This document shows positions 15,705 to 22,808 of a DNA stretch of 64,000 nucleotides, in pieces. The translations under genes and the position numbers were made by a program. The notes below the pieces were generated by a model. That model had not been told where the DNA came from and ran no database searches. It worked only from the letters and a program-made list of their open reading frames with translations. Source of the stretch: Nocardia pseudobrasiliensis NBRC 108224 (GTDB lineage Bacteria; Actinomycetota; Actinomycetes; Mycobacteriales; Mycobacteriaceae); NCBI RefSeq assembly GCF_001613105.1, contig NZ_BDBS01000036.1, positions 1 to 64,000 on the forward strand, read 5' to 3'. Every line of letters starts with the position of its first letter. Positions within the stretch are counted from its first letter, which is position 1.

Positions 15705-16049
15705 CTACTGACCGGGAGCGCCGAAGCGGCCGCCGATATCGCGCAGTCCGGCCGCGGCCTCGGCGGCCTGCGCGGCGGTGATGTTCACCCCGGGCATGCG
15801 GCTGGCGAGCGTGATCTGATCGGCCAGGCGCAGATATTCGCGCTGTGCGAATTCACGGCAGGGCAGACAGGTGACCTTCTCCGGATGCAGTGAGGTCATC
15901 GCGAACGGCACGCGGACCCGGCAACCGGTGGTGACGACGCTCGGCAGATCGGGCGCGAAGCCCAGCATCGACACCATCGCGTTGCGCGCATCGGCCCCGG
16001 TCCGCACGATGTGCTGCTCGACGTGGATATGCGGATCGGCCTCACTCAT
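15705..16049 (-). CDS. Small conserved protein with a CxxC motif, function unknown
   Basis: A 114-residue protein of no recognised family. The centre holds a His and Cys cluster, HPEKVTCLPCREFAQREYL, with another Cys about 23 residues earlier (TTGCRV), which could bind zinc. The end is helical and Ala-rich. ATG 16049 follows the second copy of a 22-bp tandem duplication; before that duplication its start probably overlapped the stop of the nuclease-like gene. It is located between that gene and proA on the same strand. Confidence 0.6.
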   Translation of the reverse strand: MSEADPHIHVEQHIVRTGADARNAMVSMLGFAPDLPSVVTTGCRVRVPFAMTSLHPEKVTCLPCREFAQREYLRLADQITLASRMPGVNITAAQAAEAAAGLRDIGGRFGAPGQ

Positions 16050-16077
16050 TTCTCGGATCGGCCTCACTCATTTCTCG
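16034..16077. repeat. 22-bp perfect tandem duplication at a gene junction
   Basis: Bases 16034-16055 and 16056-16077 are identical and adjacent. The unit contains the ATG of the CxxC gene and the TGA of the nuclease-like gene, so both signals are doubled. The first ATG (16071-16069, overlapping the upstream stop as ATGA) now opens only a 9-codon reading frame ending at 16042, which itself overlaps the true ATG at 16049. A recent slippage duplication is the simplest explanation. Confidence 0.9.
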
Positions 16078-16937
16078 TCGAAGACCAGATCGGTGGCGGG
16101 GTGGGTCATACGGACAGTGTTCCCGTCGACCTCGACGATGGCGTCCAGGCCGACGCTCGAATGCCCCGTGGACAGGATGAAGAATTTGTCCTGGGCCTGG
16201 GCCAGGAAATCGGGGAAGCCCGCGAGCGAGAGATCTCCCGCGCCGAGGGCCAGATAGTCGGCCAGGCGGCGGAACAGCTTGGGCAGGATGACGACATCGT
16301 CGGCCAGCGAGGTCTCGGTGGCGATCACCGCGCCGGAGGTGGTCGCGTCCGAGGCCCACACGCCGAGTTTGGCGGAGGCGGCGACGGTGACCGCGGTGGT
16401 GAATTCGTCGCGCAGATCGTGGAACAGATCGCGGTAGTAGGTCGGATAGGCTAGGCCCTGGGCGAGTTGGTGATGGTTGACGGTGGTGCGTACCAGCGCC
16501 GCGTCGACGAATACCGGACTGCCCGAGGCCGCGGGTGCGCCGCCGCGGCCGACGAAGGCGATGCAGCGGCCGTACAGATCGGCGGAACGGGTCAGGATGA
16601 AACCGGGCACCGAATCCTGATCGCAGGCGGTGACGGTCTCGTCGGAATTGCGTTGTACGCCGGTGAATCCCAGCCAGTTCAGCAGCTCGTCGGCGGCGGC
16701 GTGGGCGAGCGGCAGCGGTTGATGCGCGCGGGCCCCGTGCGGCGGGGTGTAGTGCGTCTCGAGCGCGTCGATACCGTCCAGACGCAATTGGGCCGCGCCC
16801 GAGGCATTGCGTTTGACCGGATGCGCACCGCGGACCAGATCCCACTGCGATGGATCGGCGGGCGTGAACCGCACCGAATCGCCGTCCGGCTGTGCGCCCT
16901 TGGCGCGGAATGTTCCTTCGATGATCAGAAACGGCAT
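16068..16937 (-). CDS. Staphylococcal-nuclease-like (TNase) fold protein
   Basis: A 289-residue protein. The region DGDSVRFTPADP and, after an insert, QLRLDGIDALETHY resembles the SNase core, in which an Asp and Arg-Leu-x-Gly-Ile-Asp-Ala-x-Glu coordinate calcium and phosphate. QGLAYPTYY fits the later helix. The rest, including a long C-terminal helical part, is not typical, so it may be a divergent or inactive nuclease. No signal peptide is seen, unlike most secreted SNases. ATG 16937 is chosen because GGAAGAGG precedes it; a longer start at 16994 lacks such a site. Confidence 0.55.
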   Translation of the reverse strand: MPFLIIEGTFRAKGAQPDGDSVRFTPADPSQWDLVRGAHPVKRNASGAAQLRLDGIDALETHYTPPHGARAHQPLPLAHAAADELLNWLGFTGVQRNSDETVTACDQDSVPGFILTRSADLYGRCIAFVGRGGAPAASGSPVFVDAALVRTTVNHHQLAQGLAYPTYYRDLFHDLRDEFTTAVTVAASAKLGVWASDATTSGAVIATETSLADDVVILPKLFRRLADYLALGAGDLSLAGFPDFLAQAQDKFFILSTGHSSVGLDAIVEVDGNTVRMTHPATDLVFDEK

Positions 16938-17023
16938 GGTGGCCTCTTCCACGATCGGGCCCCGACCTACCCATGATGATCCCACCACCGGCACGACCGC
17001 GCCCCGGCAACTACGGTACGGAT

Positions 17024-17878
17024 ATGGCGCGGATTGTCGTGGTGGGCAGTATCAGCATGGATCAGGTGACGGTCACCGGGCGGCGTCCGGAACCCGGCGA
17101 GACGGTACTGGGCACGGGATTCGAGATGGTGCCGGGCGGTAAGGGCTCCAACCAGGCCATCGCCGCGCGGCGCGCGGGTTCCGAGGTCGAATTCGTCGGG
17201 GCCGTCGGCAGGGACCTGTTCGCCGATCGCCTGCGCGCGGTCCTCGACGACGCCGGAGTCGGAACGAAACAGCTGCGCTCGGTGGACGGCCCCAGCGGCA
17301 TCGCCACGATCATCGTCGACACCTCCGGTGAGAACAGCATCATCGTGGTCCCCGCCTCCAACGCGACCGTGACCGAACTGACCGAGGCCGACCTCGCCAC
17401 CATCGCCGCGGCCGATGTTCTGCTGTGCCAGTTGGAGATTCCGGTCGACACGGTTCTGGCGGCCGCCCGCCACGCCCGCGCCCACGGCACCGCGGTCCTA
17501 CTGAATCCGTCGCCCGTACAGCAGCTCTCACCAGAGCTGTGGGCCGCCGTCGACATCGCCGTGGTCAACAAGGGCGAGGCCGCGGAACTGGGCTCGGCCC
17601 TCGATACGGTCCCGCACGTGGTGACCACCCTCGGCGGCGACGGCGCGCACTACCGCGGCCCCGACGGCGAATTCGACACCCCGGGCGTCGCGGTCGAGGT
17701 CGTGGACACCACCGGCGCGGGCGACACCTTCACCGGAGCCCTGGCCGCCCACTGGCACGAGGGCCCGCGGACCGCCCTGTCCTGGGCGTGCGCCGCGGGC
17801 GCATTGGCCACCACGAAACTCGGTGCCAGCGCGTCGATTCCGCAGCGCGAGGAGATCGAGCGGCTGCTGGGCAGGTGA
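17024..17878 (+). CDS. rbsK: Ribokinase-like PfkB sugar kinase
   Basis: A 284-residue PfkB-family kinase. The N-terminal VVVGSISMDQV and the sugar-binding GGKGSNQAIAARRAG signature match ribokinase, and the C-terminal signature DTTGAGDTFTGALAA carries the catalytic Asp and anion hole. It likely phosphorylates ribose or a similar pentose, using ATP and a monovalent cation. No transporter or ribose regulator lies next to it, so the exact substrate is uncertain. ATG 17024 begins the first strand directly. Confidence 0.85.
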   Translation: MARIVVVGSISMDQVTVTGRRPEPGETVLGTGFEMVPGGKGSNQAIAARRAGSEVEFVGAVGRDLFADRLRAVLDDAGVGTKQLRSVDGPSGIATIIVDTSGENSIIVVPASNATVTELTEADLATIAAADVLLCQLEIPVDTVLAAARHARAHGTAVLLNPSPVQQLSPELWAAVDIAVVNKGEAAELGSALDTVPHVVTTLGGDGAHYRGPDGEFDTPGVAVEVVDTTGAGDTFTGALAAHWHEGPRTALSWACAAGALATTKLGASASIPQREEIERLLGR

Positions 17879-17884
17879 GACGCC

Positions 17885-18358
17885 TCAGCCGAGATAGGGC
17901 TCGGCCCTCTGCTCCGCGTAATGCCGTAGCCGAAGGCGAACCGTTTCGTGCACCGGTAAATCCGCCAGCTCGTCCATACCGACAAATCGAACCTCCGTCG
18001 ACTCGTCGCTGACGGTGATCCGCCCACCGCGAACTCGCCCGAAGAAGGTGATGTTGAACTCCTGCCGGACCTCACCGTCGACATATTCGATGACATGCTC
18101 CGGATCGGTGTAAATCCCCAACAGCCCGGTGATCTCGATATCGAGCCCGCATTCCTCCTTGGTCTCCCGAATCACACACTGCTCGAGCGTTTCTCCGATC
18201 TCCATCGTCCCGCCCGGCAACGACCAGTTACCTGAGTCACTCCGTCGCTGCATCAGCACGTCGCCGGCCTCGTCGACCACCAACGCCGACCCACCCGGCA
18301 CCAAGCTGTTCGCCTTGGGCGCCTGGGGATCGTTGTAGTAATCACGCCGTCTGCTCAT
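17885..18358 (-). CDS. Nudix hydrolase
   Basis: A 157-residue Nudix hydrolase. The Nudix box is complete: G-x5-E-x7-RETKEECG starting in GGTMEIGE, so the metal-binding glutamates are present. The substrate, a nucleoside diphosphate linked to another moiety, cannot be read from the sequence. ATG 18358 lies within the last codons of the HTH gene, a 17-base overlap, so the two are translationally coupled and probably work together. Base composition is less GC-rich than the neighbouring core block, suggesting transfer of the cassette. Confidence 0.9.
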   Translation of the reverse strand: MSRRRDYYNDPQAPKANSLVPGGSALVVDEAGDVLMQRRSDSGNWSLPGGTMEIGETLEQCVIRETKEECGLDIEITGLLGIYTDPEHVIEYVDGEVRQEFNITFFGRVRGGRITVSDESTEVRFVGMDELADLPVHETVRLRLRHYAEQRAEPYLG

Positions 18359-19103
18359 CAATGACTCCTTGCGGATAAGAGGTGACGGTCTCCCACACCT
18401 GTTCGACCTGATCAGCGAAGGACGCGAAAATGCCGTGCGGAGACAGCCGTCTGAGATGTAGTGCCGGATGCTGGTACCCACGGGCACGTACGAGATAGGG
18501 AGTGACGATCATCTGATCGTCGAACCGAAATATCGAGTTGTACAGATGCGTAGTGTGCAAGCCCACCTCGCAACCCGACGCGGTCGTCAACGGACCCAGC
18601 ATGCTCAGCGCATTCCTGATCCGGCCCGGCAAGGTTCCATGCATCTGCTCGAGATCATCACGCTCGATCACATGTGAGCAATCCGGATCCGCGAACGCAA
18701 GCCGAACCCGAATGCCGTTGCGGCACTTCTCCGCGACGACCTCGGCCGCATCAGGCAGCAACTCGAATACGAACGGATAGGCGTACCCGATGATATCGAC
18801 TTGCTCGGTCGCGCCGAGCAACAACGACGTCCACAGCTCGTGCGGTATGTCGGCTCGGTGGCCGTACGCGCCGAGCACTTCTGCGGTGGCAGGGGACCCG
18901 GCCTTCAAGTCCGGCCGAGTCTGCGGCCAGAGATTGGTCTCCGATTCGCTGAGCACGCTCGCCACGGCGAGACGGGTGCGCTGGTGGGGAACCCGTCCTG
19001 CCAGCCATCGGTTCACCGTCTTTACATCCACACCGACGGCCTTGGCGAGCATGACCGAATCCAATTGCGCTCGCAGCATCGCCGACCTCAGGCGTTGGCT
19101 CAT
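18342..19103 (-). CDS. XRE-type HTH regulator with a PLD-like (DUF5919-type) C-terminal domain
   Basis: A 253-residue protein. Residues 1-60 are an HTH with VMLAKAVGVDVKTVNRWLAGRVP. From about residue 90 the chain resembles the phospholipase-D-like domain fused to HTH proteins in actinomycetes: WTSLLLGATEQVDIIGYAY, VRLAFADPD, and LHTTHLYNSIFRFDDQM. The canonical HxK catalytic pair is not evident, so it may sense rather than hydrolyse a phosphodiester or nucleotide. It overlaps the Nudix gene and diverges from two tiny genes across a 132-bp region with an inverted repeat. A sensor-plus-Nudix pair could respond to a nucleotide signal, but that is inference. Confidence 0.75.
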   Translation of the reverse strand: MSQRLRSAMLRAQLDSVMLAKAVGVDVKTVNRWLAGRVPHQRTRLAVASVLSESETNLWPQTRPDLKAGSPATAEVLGAYGHRADIPHELWTSLLLGATEQVDIIGYAYPFVFELLPDAAEVVAEKCRNGIRVRLAFADPDCSHVIERDDLEQMHGTLPGRIRNALSMLGPLTTASGCEVGLHTTHLYNSIFRFDDQMIVTPYLVRARGYQHPALHLRRLSPHGIFASFADQVEQVWETVTSYPQGVIDEQTA

Positions 19104-19127
19104 ACACGCACCATAAAGGACATATGT

Positions 19128-19168
19128 GGGACGTTTTGCGGAATTTCAAGTGTCCATTGGAACGTCCC
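19128..19168. promoter_or_regulatory. Inverted repeat in the HTH/micro-operon divergent promoter
   Basis: GGGACGTT (19128-19135) and AACGTCCC (19161-19168) are perfect inverted 8-mers 25 bases apart. Further GGAC-type half-sites occur nearby (GGACAT at 19118, GTGTCC at 19150, GCGTCC at 19183). They lie between the divergent starts at 19103 and 19236, so they are candidates for binding by the HTH protein. Confidence 0.5.
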
Positions 19169-19235
19169 GCACGGAGTTCAGGCGTCCAGCGACCTTCCCT
19201 AGCGTCTGGATGAACAGAAGAGGAAGGGGCCGGAC

Positions 19236-19394
19236 ATGAATTGGCCGACAAGGTTATTCGAGTTCGACGGAGGCGTGCTGGAGGTGTACGACTACGGAGA
19301 CTCGCAGGGTTCGAGGAGTTGTCCAGGTTTCTATCTCGAACTGCGGGGGCCGGCAGAGGCCACGCGGGACGCAATACGCCAGGAGGCGTCATGA
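19236..19394 (+). CDS. Small soluble protein of unknown function (52 residues)
   Basis: ATG 19236 follows AGGAAGGGG at a good distance. The 52-residue product starts MNWPTRLFEFDGG and is acidic and aromatic-rich, with one Cys (Cys29). Leu7 is encoded by TTA, a rare codon in this genome type. Its stop overlaps the next start as ATGA, which strongly supports translation of both. I recognise no family. It faces the HTH/Nudix pair and may be controlled by that HTH protein. Confidence 0.55.
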   Translation: MNWPTRLFEFDGGVLEVYDYGDSQGSRSCPGFYLELRGPAEATRDAIRQEAS

Positions 19395-19480
19395 CGCTGC
19401 TCGGTTGGCCTACAGGTCTTTTCGTCGTAACCGGCATTCCACTGGCGGTACTCGTCGCCACGATTGTCTGGCGAAAGTAG
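19391..19480 (+). CDS. 29-residue single-span membrane peptide
   Basis: The frame opens with ATGA overlapping the stop of the 52-residue gene and preceded by CAGGAGG, a strong ribosome binding site. The peptide is almost entirely one hydrophobic segment (LFVVTGIPLAVLVATIVW) ending Arg-Lys-stop, a typical topology anchor. Candidates are a small toxin-like peptide, a membrane anchor for its 52-residue partner, or a transport regulator. None can be chosen from sequence alone. It ends 2 bp before the convergent TetR stop. Confidence 0.55.
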   Translation: MTLLGWPTGLFVVTGIPLAVLVATIVWRK

Positions 19481-19482
19481 TC

Positions 19483-20049
19483 TCACGCCACCCGGGTGTA
19501 CTGGGCCACCAGTGCCGACATCTGCTCCCCCACTCGTTCCAGTGGTGTGACCGAGCGCGTCGCCAGCGACATCAAAACCGCGCCCTCGACCGCGGCGATG
19601 ATCGTCGTCGCCAGGGACAGGGCGGTGTCGGGGGCCACGTGTTCGGCGCGCAGGCGTTCGGCGATGATTTGTTCCCAGTCGACGAAGGTCTCGCCTGCGG
19701 CGTCGGCGGCGGCCGGGGCCTCCGAGCGGCTCAGGGCGGCGGCGACGATCGGGCAGCCCGCGGTGAAATCGCTGGTGACCAGGACCTCTCGCCAGATGCC
19801 GGGGAAGGCGGCCAGACAGGTGGCCAGATCCGCGCTGGCGGTGACCGCGCGCATCAGCGCGCTGTAGCCTTGGCCCGCGACCCGGGTCGCCTCGGCGATC
19901 AATTCCGCCTTGCCGCCGGGGAAGTTCAGATACACCGAACGCCGTGAGATACCGCTGTGCTCGAGCAGCTGGGCGATGCCCGTCCCGGCCACCCCGTTGC
20001 GGCGCATCAGTTCCATGGCACTGTCGATGAGCCGATCGCGGGCTCCCAT
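19483..20049 (-). CDS. TetR-family repressor (LmrA/YxaF-like)
   Basis: A 188-residue TetR regulator. The HTH reads GVAGTGIAQLLEHSGISRRSVYLNF, followed by the GGKAELI turn typical of the LmrA/YxaF branch; the C-terminal domain is a helical ligand-binding and dimerisation unit with a Cys in FTAGCPIVAAAL as in that branch. ATG 20049 follows GGAAAGGGG; an upstream in-frame start at 20079 is less likely. It faces the flavoprotein fusion gene across about 125 bp holding two matching 18-bp palindromes, so it very likely represses that gene and itself. Confidence 0.88.
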   Translation of the reverse strand: MGARDRLIDSAMELMRRNGVAGTGIAQLLEHSGISRRSVYLNFPGGKAELIAEATRVAGQGYSALMRAVTASADLATCLAAFPGIWREVLVTSDFTAGCPIVAAALSRSEAPAAADAAGETFVDWEQIIAERLRAEHVAPDTALSLATTIIAAVEGAVLMSLATRSVTPLERVGEQMSALVAQYTRVA

Positions 20050-20094
20050 ATCCGACCCCTTTCCTGCACTGTCGACCACCAGCCTACCCTTGAT

Positions 20095-20140
20095 GTATAC
20101 CGATCGGTGTACTACCCTCCGAGTAAACCAGTCGGTCTAC
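20095..20140. promoter_or_regulatory. Two TetR operators
   Basis: GTATACCGATCGGTGTAC (20095-20112) and GTAAACCAGTCGGTCTAC (20123-20140) fit the pattern GTAnACCnnTCGGTnTAC and lie 28 bp apart, centre to centre. The first contains a perfect 10-bp palindrome. They sit between the TetR start and the flavoprotein start, as expected for TetR dimers binding in tandem. Confidence 0.8.
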
Positions 20141-20174
20141 CTATCGGGTGGATCGCGCGGAAGGGAGTACGACC

Positions 20175-21857
20175 TTGGCCACCTTGACCGAACCCCTCCA
20201 CCTCCCCTGCGGGCAGGTGCTGCCGAATCGCATCATGAAATCCGCTCTCAGCGAGGGGCTCGGCGATGCCGGGCTCGGTCCGGACGAGCGGCTCGAGCGG
20301 CTGTTCGGACGTTGGGGTACGGGCGGTTTCGGGCTCATCGTCACCGGCAATGTGATGATCGATCGCACGCAACTGGGCGAGCCGGGCAATGTGGCCATCG
20401 AGGACGAGCGGCACCTCGAGGAACTGACCCGCTGGGCCAAGGCGGGTAAGGACGGCGGCACCCCGGTGTGGGTGCAGCTGAATCACCCGGGGCGGCAGTC
20501 GAATCCGATCGCGTCGCGGCGTCGGCCGGTGGCCCCGTCGGCGATCGCGCTCGGCATTCCGGGCATGCCGACCCCCCGCGCGCTGACCGAGGCGGAGATC
20601 CTCGACATCATCGCCCGCTTCGCCACCGCGGCCCGGGTCGTGGAGACCGCGGGCTTCGACGGCGTGCAGATCCACGGCGCGCACGGCTATCTGGTCTCCC
20701 AGTTCCTCTCCCCGCTGGCCAATCGCCGCACCGACGACTGGGGCGGGGATCCGCAGCGGCGCTCGCGATTCGTGATCGAGGTCGCGCGCGCCATTCGCGG
20801 TGCGGTGAGCCCGGGTTTCGCGGTCGGCATCAAACTGAACTCGGCCGATTTCCAGCGCGGCGGCTTCACCGAGGACGAATCGCGCGCGGTGATCGAGCAA
20901 TTGGCCGCCGAACGGCTCGACCTCATCGAAATAAGCGGCGGCAGTTACGAATCCCCCGCCATGATGGGCCGCTCGTCGAGCACCCGCTCGCGCGAGGCGT
21001 ACTTCCTCGAGTACGCCGAGACCGTGCGCACCCTGGCGGCCGATGTCCCGCTCGCGGTGACCGGCGGCTTCCGGACGCGGTCGGTGATGGCCGAGGCGGT
21101 GGAATCGGGCTCCTGCGATGTGGTCGGCGTCGGCCGCCCGTCGGCGGTGATCACCGACGCGGCGGGTGATCTGCTCGCCGAACGCACCGACGCCCTACGG
21201 CCCCCGGCCATTTCGCTGGGCCTGCGCGGGCGGCTGGCTCAGGTGCGCACGGTCAAGGCGTTCGACGGCGCGCTGGATCTGCAGTGGCATACCGATCAGC
21301 TGCACCGGCTCGGCGCGGGGCTGGATCCGGATCCGGCACGCTCACCGTGGCGCACGGCCGTCACCATGGTGCGGCGCAATGGTTTGGACGCGTTCCGGCC
21401 CAAGCGCGCCCAGACCAGGCCCGACCGCAACGCCCGCAAATTCGCCATCGAGCGCGCGGTCGGCCGCTACATGGTCAATCCGGCGTTCCGCGCCCTGGAT
21501 CGGGCGGGCGTGCGCTCGGCCTTCGCGACCGAACTCGAGACCATCGGCCGCAAATCCGGTCAGCCGCGCCGGGTGCCGGTCTCGGTGCTCTACGACGAGC
21601 TGGGCGCGTGGATCATCTGCCAGCACGGCCTGCGCTCGGGCTGGGGCAACAATGTGCGCGCCAATCCGGAAATCCGGCTGCGCCAAGGCGATCGGTGGCG
21701 CACCGGCCGCGCCGAACTGCGCCCCGACGACGATGTGGTCGCCCGCGCGCGGGCCTTCGCACCGCATCCGCGCCTGGCCCCGCTGACGGCCGCGGGTTTC
21801 GCCGCGCTGCAGACCACCCCGATCTCGGTGCGGGTGACCTTTACCGACAATCGGTAA
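20175..21857 (+). CDS. Fusion of an Old Yellow Enzyme flavoprotein and an F420-type (Ddn) nitroreductase domain
   Basis: A 560-residue protein. Residues 1-345 form an OYE-family FMN barrel: LPNRIMKSALSEGL, WVQLNHPGRQ, FDGVQIHGAHGYLVSQFLSP and the FMN phosphate region VTGGFRT plus DVVGVGRP. OYEs reduce activated alkenes with NAD(P)H. Residues about 440-555 match the deazaflavin (F420)-dependent nitroreductase fold: ELETIGRKSGQPRRVPVSVL, then WGNNVRANPEIRL. The two redox domains joined in one chain are unusual. The start is inferred as TTG 20175, seven bases after AAGGGAG; GTG 20148 is in frame but poorly placed. TetR operators lie just upstream. Confidence 0.85.
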   Translation: MATLTEPLHLPCGQVLPNRIMKSALSEGLGDAGLGPDERLERLFGRWGTGGFGLIVTGNVMIDRTQLGEPGNVAIEDERHLEELTRWAKAGKDGGTPVWVQLNHPGRQSNPIASRRRPVAPSAIALGIPGMPTPRALTEAEILDIIARFATAARVVETAGFDGVQIHGAHGYLVSQFLSPLANRRTDDWGGDPQRRSRFVIEVARAIRGAVSPGFAVGIKLNSADFQRGGFTEDESRAVIEQLAAERLDLIEISGGSYESPAMMGRSSSTRSREAYFLEYAETVRTLAADVPLAVTGGFRTRSVMAEAVESGSCDVVGVGRPSAVITDAAGDLLAERTDALRPPAISLGLRGRLAQVRTVKAFDGALDLQWHTDQLHRLGAGLDPDPARSPWRTAVTMVRRNGLDAFRPKRAQTRPDRNARKFAIERAVGRYMVNPAFRALDRAGVRSAFATELETIGRKSGQPRRVPVSVLYDELGAWIICQHGLRSGWGNNVRANPEIRLRQGDRWRTGRAELRPDDDVVARARAFAPHPRLAPLTAAGFAALQTTPISVRVTFTDNR

Positions 21858-21982
21858 CACGTACGTAATTCCACGGATTCGCCGCGCTCACAGAACAAGC
21901 ACTGTGACTGGTGACACAAATCGGAAACGCTCATGCCTGGTGGCCCGGCTTCTAGGCTGCCAGTGAGCCAACGGAGGTACCT

Positions 21983-22804
21983 ATGACCGTCACCGAGCTG
22001 CCCTCCGCGGAACGCGCCACCGCCGCCGGACGTCACCCGGCGGAGCGCGGCTCGAACCCGGTGTCGATGATCGAACGAATGACGCTGATCCTCGACGCAT
22101 TCGATGCCTCCACCCCCACGCTCACGCTGCTGGAGCTGGTTGACCGGACCGGACTGCCGCGCTCGACCGTGCATCGCATTCTGGACCAGATGATCCGGCT
22201 GCGCTGGCTGGCGCACTCCTCGGGCGGCTATCGGCTGGGAATGCGGACCCTCGAGCTGGGCGGACTTACCGCCGACCACAACGAGATCCGCGAGGCGGTC
22301 GGCCCACTGCTGCACGAATTGTCCCAGCGCACCGGCATGGTCGGCCATCTGGCGGTGCTCGACGGGCGCGATGTGGTGTATCTGGACAAGGCGGGCGGCC
22401 GCTTCGCCGCCGCCCTGCCCACCCGCCTCGGCGGCCGGATGCCCGCGCACGCAACGGCTCTGGGCAAGGCCATGCTGGCGGCGCTGGAACCCGATATCGC
22501 CGAGGCGGCCTTCCGTATCAGACTGCCGCGCCTGACCCAGCGCACCGTCTGCGAACCCGAGGCCCTGCAGCGCGAACTCGCCCAGATCCGCCAGCGCCAG
22601 GGCCTGGCCATCGACCGCGAGGAGGCCGTGCTCGGAATCGCCTGTGTCGCGGCGCCGTTGCGCGGTCGCGGCACCGCCCCGGCGGCGCTGTCGCTGTCGG
22701 GTCGGGCCGACGGGATGAGTTTCGACCGGCTCGCGCGGGTCGTACTCGAGGTATCGCACGAGGCCGGGCGCATGCTGTTCCCGCGCCGGGCGCGCTGGCG
22801 CTGA
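21983..22804 (+). CDS. IclR-family transcriptional regulator
   Basis: A 273-residue IclR regulator: an N-terminal winged helix (ALLELVDRTGLPRSTVHRILDQM-like region, about 45-95), then the effector domain with GYRLGMRTLELG, MVGHLAVLDGRDVVYLDK, MPAHATALGKAMLA and IDREEAVLGIACVAAPL. GGAGG sits five bases before ATG 21983. IclR proteins usually control catabolic or efflux genes. The obvious divergent target is missing; it follows the flavoprotein in the same direction after 125 bp without other features. Confidence 0.93.
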   Translation: MTVTELPSAERATAAGRHPAERGSNPVSMIERMTLILDAFDASTPTLTLLELVDRTGLPRSTVHRILDQMIRLRWLAHSSGGYRLGMRTLELGGLTADHNEIREAVGPLLHELSQRTGMVGHLAVLDGRDVVYLDKAGGRFAAALPTRLGGRMPAHATALGKAMLAALEPDIAEAAFRIRLPRLTQRTVCEPEALQRELAQIRQRQGLAIDREEAVLGIACVAAPLRGRGTAPAALSLSGRADGMSFDRLARVVLEVSHEAGRMLFPRRARWR

Positions 22805-22808
22805 CCGC

